A DNA stretch of 9,611 nt from Gammaproteobacteria bacterium (GTDB taxonomy: Bacteria > Pseudomonadota > Gammaproteobacteria > QOAV01). Shown here one piece after another: positions 6,591-9,611 of the stretch. A program made the translations under genes and the position numbers. Location of the stretch: positions 1 through 9,611 of the forward strand of contig JALXFQ010000473.1 of the NCBI GenBank assembly GCA_027067235.1, read 5' to 3'. The number at the start of each line of letters is the position of its first letter. Position 1 is the first letter of the stretch. Under the pieces are notes generated by a model. That model did not search any database. It was not told the origin of the DNA and saw only the letters and a list, made by a program, of their open reading frames with translations.

Positions 6591-6752
6591 CTTAAAGGAT
6601 TTTCTAGAAAAATATTGAAACTTATTAAAAATACAGGGATTATTTGCGCCCAAGATGGCGGTAAATGGGTGATTTCACGATACTTTCCTCGCAATGAAGA
6701 TTCAGAAAAAGCTTTTTTGTTCCATGGGCCGATACCCGGGCAGTCGCTTCGA

Positions 6753-7631
6753 TCATGTGCTGGACACCAGTATGGCCCAGTCGTCCAGATAGTCTGGCTG
6801 CAGCCTGATTTCCGGTTCAAACGCCCTGCGCACGGCGTCCGCCTGCTGCCGCAGAATGCCGGACAGGATCAGCGTCGCCCCCGGCGCCAGATGGGAAAGC
6901 AGCAGCGGTTTCAGTTCGATCAGGGTGTTGGCCAGTATGTTGGCGATCAGCAGATCGGCCTGAAAATCTTCGTCCAGCTTGCCGTGCAGGCAGGTGTCCA
7001 GCCGCCCGGCAACAGCGTTTTTCAGCGCGTTGTCACGGCTGGCGGTGAGCGCTCTGGGATCAATATCCACGCCCATGGCCCTGGTGGCGCCCAGTTTCAG
7101 CGCCGCGATGGCCAGTATGCCGGAGCCGCAGCCGTAATCCAGCACCACCTGACCATCGGCGCGATGCCGCGCCAGCCAGCGCATGCACAGGGCGGTGGTG
7201 GCGTGCGTACCGGTGCCAAAAGCCAGTCCGGGGTCGAGCAGGATATTGGTTGCCGCTGCATCGGGCGGCTCGCAGGCTGTGGGACAGATCCACAGGCCCC
7301 GGCCGAAATGAATGGGCTGGAACTGATCCATCCAGGCGCGTTCCCAGTCCTGTTCCGGCAGCGCTTCCAGTTGCATGGGCGTATCGGCCAGCTCGGGAAA
7401 GCTGTGGCGCAATGTGCGGGTAATACAATCGAAATCCTGGCCGCTGTCAAACAGGGCGGTCAACCGAACCTGATGCCATTGCGGCAGCTCGCCCGGCTCC
7501 AGCTCGAACTGCGGCGCGGCGTCGGCGCCTTCACCGATGCTCACGGCAGCGGCGCCCAGTTGCTGCAACGTCGTTTCAGCAGCACGGGCAAGCCGGTGGG
7601 AACAGGCAAACTGCAGATTGGTCCAGGGCAT
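6753..7631 (-). CDS. prmA: Ribosomal protein L11 methyltransferase PrmA
   Basis: PrmA trimethylates N-terminal and lysine amino groups of ribosomal protein L11 (RplK), using S-adenosylmethionine in the cytoplasm. The 292-residue length fits the family. The N-terminal substrate-recognition domain begins MPW, as in E. coli. A central block reads DWERAWMDQFQPIHFG (95-110), followed by LWICP. The family signature LDPGLAFGTGTHATT is at 132-146. Rossmann motif I VLDYGCGSGILAIAA is at 163-177, the acidic ribose-binding position is in GVDIDP (187-192), and NILANTLIEL (231-240) is the catalytic-loop region. The ATG at 7631 lies 26 bp after the gltA stop with no strong ribosome-binding site, so co-transcription with gltA is likely. 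The neighbouring DUF3426 gene on the same strand is a familiar prmA partner, though here 366 bp downstream. Confidence 0.96.
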   Translation of the reverse strand: MPWTNLQFACSHRLARAAETTLQQLGAAAVSIGEGADAAPQFELEPGELPQWHQVRLTALFDSGQDFDCITRTLRHSFPELADTPMQLEALPEQDWERAWMDQFQPIHFGRGLWICPTACEPPDAAATNILLDPGLAFGTGTHATTALCMRWLARHRADGQVVLDYGCGSGILAIAALKLGATRAMGVDIDPRALTASRDNALKNAVAGRLDTCLHGKLDEDFQADLLIANILANTLIELKPLLLSHLAPGATLILSGILRQQADAVRRAFEPEIRLQPDYLDDWAILVSST

Positions 7632-7657
7632 GCTGACTGCGCTGACGGGCTGTTGGT

Positions 7658-8944
7658 TCAGCGGGGAACGTCACGCCTGGCCGGGCCATTATAGACCTGC
7701 CGCGGCCGGCCGATACGGTGGTTCGGGTCGGCCAGCATTTCTTTCCACTGCGCGGCCCAGCCGGCGGTGCGGGCAATGGCGAACATGACCGTGAACATAT
7801 TGGTGGGTATGCCCAGGGCGCGGTAGATGATGCCGGAATAGAAATCCACGTTGGGGTAGAGCTTGCGCTCGATAAAGTATTCGTCTTTCTGGGTTTCTTC
7901 TTCCAGACGCAGGGCCAGCTCGAAGGTGGGGTCGCTGGAATCGCCCAGTTTTTCCAGCACCTCATGGCACATCTTGCGGATCAGCCTGGCGCGCGGGTCG
8001 TAGTTCTTGTACACGCGGTGGCCGAAGCCCATGAGCCGGAACGGGTCGTTGCGATCTTTGGCGCGGGCCATGAACCGGGGGATGTTTTTTACCTCGCTGA
8101 TATCTTCCAGCATGTTCAGCACAGCTTCGTTGGCGCCGCCGTGAGCCGGGCCCCAGAGAGAGGCAATGCCGGCGGAGATGCAGGCAAACGGGTTGGCGCC
8201 GGAGCTGCCCGCCAGCCGCACGGTGGAAGTGCTGGCATTCTGTTCGTGATCGGCGTGCAGGATGAAAATCATGTCCAGCGCCTTTTCCGCCACCGGGTCG
8301 ATTTCGTAGCGCCGCGCCGGGGTGGAGAACATCATGTTGAGCATGTTGCCGGTGTAGCTGAGCCATTCGCGCGGGTAGATGAACGGGCCGCCCACCGAAT
8401 GTTTGTACGAGGCGGCGGCGATGACCGGCATTTTGGCGATGAGCTGCATGGCGGCGACTTCGGCGTCGGCTGGCGTCATGCTGCTGGCGTCCACCGGGTA
8501 GAATGATGACAGCGAGCCGACCACGCCCACCAGCACGGCCATGGGGTGGGCGTCGTGATAAAAGCCGGAGATGAAGTTCTTCAGGCTTTCGTTAATCAGC
8601 GAATAATCGGTCAGCCTGTCCTCGAAGCCCAGCAATTCCTGCTCGGTGGGCAGCTCGCCGTTCAGCAACAGCCAGGCGACTTCCATGAACGAGCATTTTT
8701 CCGCCAGCTGTTCGATGGGATAGCCGCGGTACAGCAACTGGCCCTTTTCACCGTCGATGAAGGTGATGGCGCTGTGGCAACTGGCGGTGGATACAAAGCC
8801 CTGGTCGTAGGTAAAGTAACCGGTATTTTTGTAGAGCCCGCTGATGTCGATGGCGGCGGGGCCGTGAGTGCCCTCGATCAGCGGCAGTTGCAGCGTCTTG
8901 CCGGTCTGGTTATCGGTGACGGTGACGGTTTTTTGTGACGACAT
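7658..8944 (-). CDS. gltA: Citrate synthase GltA
   Basis: Citrate synthase condenses acetyl-CoA with oxaloacetate at the entry of the TCA cycle. The 428 residues match the E. coli enzyme (427) along their whole length. Catalytic residues are H268 (GPAHGGANEA), H309 (MGFGHRVYKNYDPRA) and D367 (NVDFYSGI). Other conserved blocks are FIDGEKGQLLYRGYPIEQLA (62-81), LHADHEQNASTSTVR (229-243) and the substrate arginine in RPRQVY (413-418). The N-terminal beta domain and overall similarity point to the Gram-negative type II, NADH-sensitive class. Position 210 is alanine where E. coli has the reactive C206 of the NADH site. I chose ATG 8944, preceded by GAGAGG five bases away, over the in-frame ATG at 9049. 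The upstream extension shows no family similarity and would overlap the divergent gene. Confidence 0.98.
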   Translation of the reverse strand: MSSQKTVTVTDNQTGKTLQLPLIEGTHGPAAIDISGLYKNTGYFTYDQGFVSTASCHSAITFIDGEKGQLLYRGYPIEQLAEKCSFMEVAWLLLNGELPTEQELLGFEDRLTDYSLINESLKNFISGFYHDAHPMAVLVGVVGSLSSFYPVDASSMTPADAEVAAMQLIAKMPVIAAASYKHSVGGPFIYPREWLSYTGNMLNMMFSTPARRYEIDPVAEKALDMIFILHADHEQNASTSTVRLAGSSGANPFACISAGIASLWGPAHGGANEAVLNMLEDISEVKNIPRFMARAKDRNDPFRLMGFGHRVYKNYDPRARLIRKMCHEVLEKLGDSSDPTFELALRLEEETQKDEYFIERKLYPNVDFYSGIIYRALGIPTNMFTVMFAIARTAGWAAQWKEMLADPNHRIGRPRQVYNGPARRDVPR

Positions 8945-8949
8945 AATTA

Positions 8950-8955
8950 CCTCTC
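8950..8955 (-). promoter_or_regulatory. Ribosome-binding site of gltA
   Basis: On the - strand, GAGAGG is followed by five bases (TAATT) and the ATG at 8944. This strong Shine-Dalgarno match supports the chosen start and excludes the longer in-frame reading. Confidence 0.8.
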
Positions 8956-8963
8956 GCGGGCCG

Positions 8964-8991
8964 CAAATAGCAGGCGTCGCGTAAATCTCAA
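8964..8991 (-). promoter_or_regulatory. Possible sigma-70 promoter of gltA
   Basis: On the - strand TTGAGA (8991-8986) and TATTTG (8969-8964) are separated by 16 bases, lying 20-47 bases before the gltA ATG. The -35 hexamer is one mismatch from consensus and the -10 matches at three positions. The transcript leader would be very short. This is tentative and the only reasonable candidate I see in the 103-bp divergent gap. Confidence 0.35.
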
Positions 8992-9047
8992 TCGTGTTCG
9001 GAAGCCGGATAGAGTAACATTTCCGGCCATTTTCTAAAACTGCCGTC

Positions 9048-9611
9048 ATGTCGAAAACACTCCGCCTTGCCTTTGTCCGCCAGAGCTACCGTCCCGATGG
9101 CGGCGCCGAGCGTATTCTGCAGCGCACCCTGGCGGCCATGGCGGGACGCGATATCCAGCCGGCCATGATAACCCGGCGCTGGCCCGCTGCCGGATCGGAA
9201 AATGCCGGGCTGGAAGTCATACGCGACGGCAGCCGCCATCGTTCACGCATCGGCCGTCTGCAAGAGTTCGCGGAGTTTGTCTGCGCCACTGTACAATCCC
9301 GGCGCTTCGATCTGGTGCAATCCCATGAGCGCGTCGCCTGTTGTGACATCTATCGCGCCGGCGATGGCGTCCACCGCGAATGGCTGGCGCAGAGAGCAAG
9401 GGCGCAGGGCTTTTTGAAGCGCGCGTCCGGCCGCCTTTCCCGCTACCATGCGCATGTGCTGGCAACGGAAAAGGCATTGTTTGCCAGTCCGCGCCTGAAA
9501 GCAGTCATCTGCAATTCGCGCATGGTCAAAAACGAAATCCGCCACTGGTTCGACTACCCCGGGGAGCGCCTGCATGTGATCTACAACGGCGTGGATCCGT
9601 CGGTTTTTTCC
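9048..9611 (+). CDS. GT4-family glycosyltransferase, probably LPS core/WaaG-like, 5' part (3' end outside window)
   Basis: The frame opens with ATG 9048 and stays open for 188 codons to the window edge. The start SKTLRLAFVRQSYRPDGGAE has the beta strand and glycine-rich acceptor loop of GT-B fold glycosyltransferases, with PDGGAER at 16-22. FDLVQSHERVACCDIYRAGD (87-106) resembles the region of WaaG-like LPS core transferases where E. coli WaaG has DVYFAAD. ICNSRMVKNEI (154-164) and HVIYNGVDPSVF (176-187) are typical GT4 blocks at the end of the N-terminal domain. The nucleotide-sugar-binding C-terminal domain is beyond the window. The donor and acceptor cannot be told from this part. No good ribosome-binding site is seen upstream. 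The gene is divergent from gltA and may start a surface-polysaccharide cluster. Confidence 0.85.
   Translation, partial: MSKTLRLAFVRQSYRPDGGAERILQRTLAAMAGRDIQPAMITRRWPAAGSENAGLEVIRDGSRHRSRIGRLQEFAEFVCATVQSRRFDLVQSHERVACCDIYRAGDGVHREWLAQRARAQGFLKRASGRLSRYHAHVLATEKALFASPRLKAVICNSRMVKNEIRHWFDYPGERLHVIYNGVDPSVFS

Larger units (their letters stand above)
6387..6752. other. Intergenic region between prmA and the DUF3426 gene, partly AT-rich
   Basis: These 366 bp are the longest stretch without a confident gene. The portion from about 6540 to 6720 is visibly AT-rich compared with the surrounding coding DNA. I see no convincing intrinsic terminator for prmA: the perfect AAAAAGCTTTTT palindrome near 6708 has no loop, and a small CGCC/GGCG hairpin (6647-6660) has only four base pairs. 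The region holds a possible - strand promoter, a short direct repeat and a doubtful 59-codon ORF. No tRNA-like or rRNA-like structure was recognised. Confidence 0.6.

Noticed and set aside
6647..6660. CGCC/GGCG mini-hairpin as a prmA terminator
   Set aside because: Only four base pairs with a six-base loop and no immediate T-run; too weak to call.
6587..6820. 77-codon - strand frame spanning the prmA 3' end and the gap
   Set aside because: It starts inside prmA in another frame, has no ribosome-binding site and no recognisable similarity. Its hydrophobic tail comes from AT-rich sequence.
6615..7694. 359-codon + strand frame opposite prmA starting in the AT-rich gap
   Set aside because: Its translation is composition-driven (G/Q/R-rich) with no recognisable domain, while the opposite strand encodes an intact PrmA. 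Long antisense frames are expected in GC-rich genes.
7718..8506. 262-codon + strand frame opposite gltA
   Set aside because: Antisense shadow of citrate synthase; the H/V/G-rich translation has no family resemblance.
1..9611. A novel defence, mobile or biosynthetic system
   Set aside because: Every confident gene is a recognised housekeeping or envelope family in a conserved arrangement; no integrase, transposase, toxin-antitoxin pair, repeat array or unexplained multi-gene cluster is visible.

Overview
This window looks like chromosomal housekeeping DNA from a GC-rich gammaproteobacterium. The evidence is the gene order miaB-ybeZ-ybeY-ybeX(corC)-lnt on the + strand, the pairing of prmA with a zinc-ribbon/DUF3426 membrane protein, a Gram-negative (type II-like) citrate synthase, and an LPS-type glycosyltransferase. 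I cannot name the genus from sequence alone. I see no tRNA, rRNA, insertion sequence, CRISPR array, phage gene or defence system.

Left arm, + strand (1-4522): five tightly packed genes read left to right. They are the 3' part of miaB (tRNA ms2i6A methylthiotransferase), ybeZ (PhoH-like ATPase), ybeY (16S rRNA maturation endonuclease), corC/ybeX (CBS-domain protein) and lnt (apolipoprotein N-acyltransferase). Three successive junctions overlap by 4 bases (ATGA, ATGA, TTGA), so this is almost certainly one translationally coupled operon. It links tRNA and rRNA processing to envelope lipoprotein maturation.

Right arm, - strand (8944 down to 4508): gltA (citrate synthase), prmA (ribosomal protein L11 methyltransferase), a zinc-ribbon plus transmembrane DUF3426 protein, and gluQ (glutamyl-queuosine tRNA(Asp) synthetase). 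gltA-prmA (26 bp apart) and DUF3426-gluQ (16 bp apart) are close pairs. A 366-bp AT-rich gap separates prmA from the DUF3426 gene and is the only sizeable non-coding stretch. It may hold a promoter, a 10-bp-period direct repeat and a doubtful 59-codon ORF.

The two arms converge at 4508-4522, where the lnt and gluQ reading frames overlap tail to tail by 15 bases. Both stop codons lie in or directly against a perfect 17-bp inverted repeat with a 3-base loop. This is the most striking non-coding signal in the window.

Right edge (9048-9611, + strand): the start of a GT4-family glycosyltransferase, probably for LPS core or another surface glycan. It is divergent from gltA across a 103-bp shared promoter region and runs off the window.

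I do not find an undescribed biological system here. The findings concern genome organisation, start codons and intergenic structure and are of modest interest.
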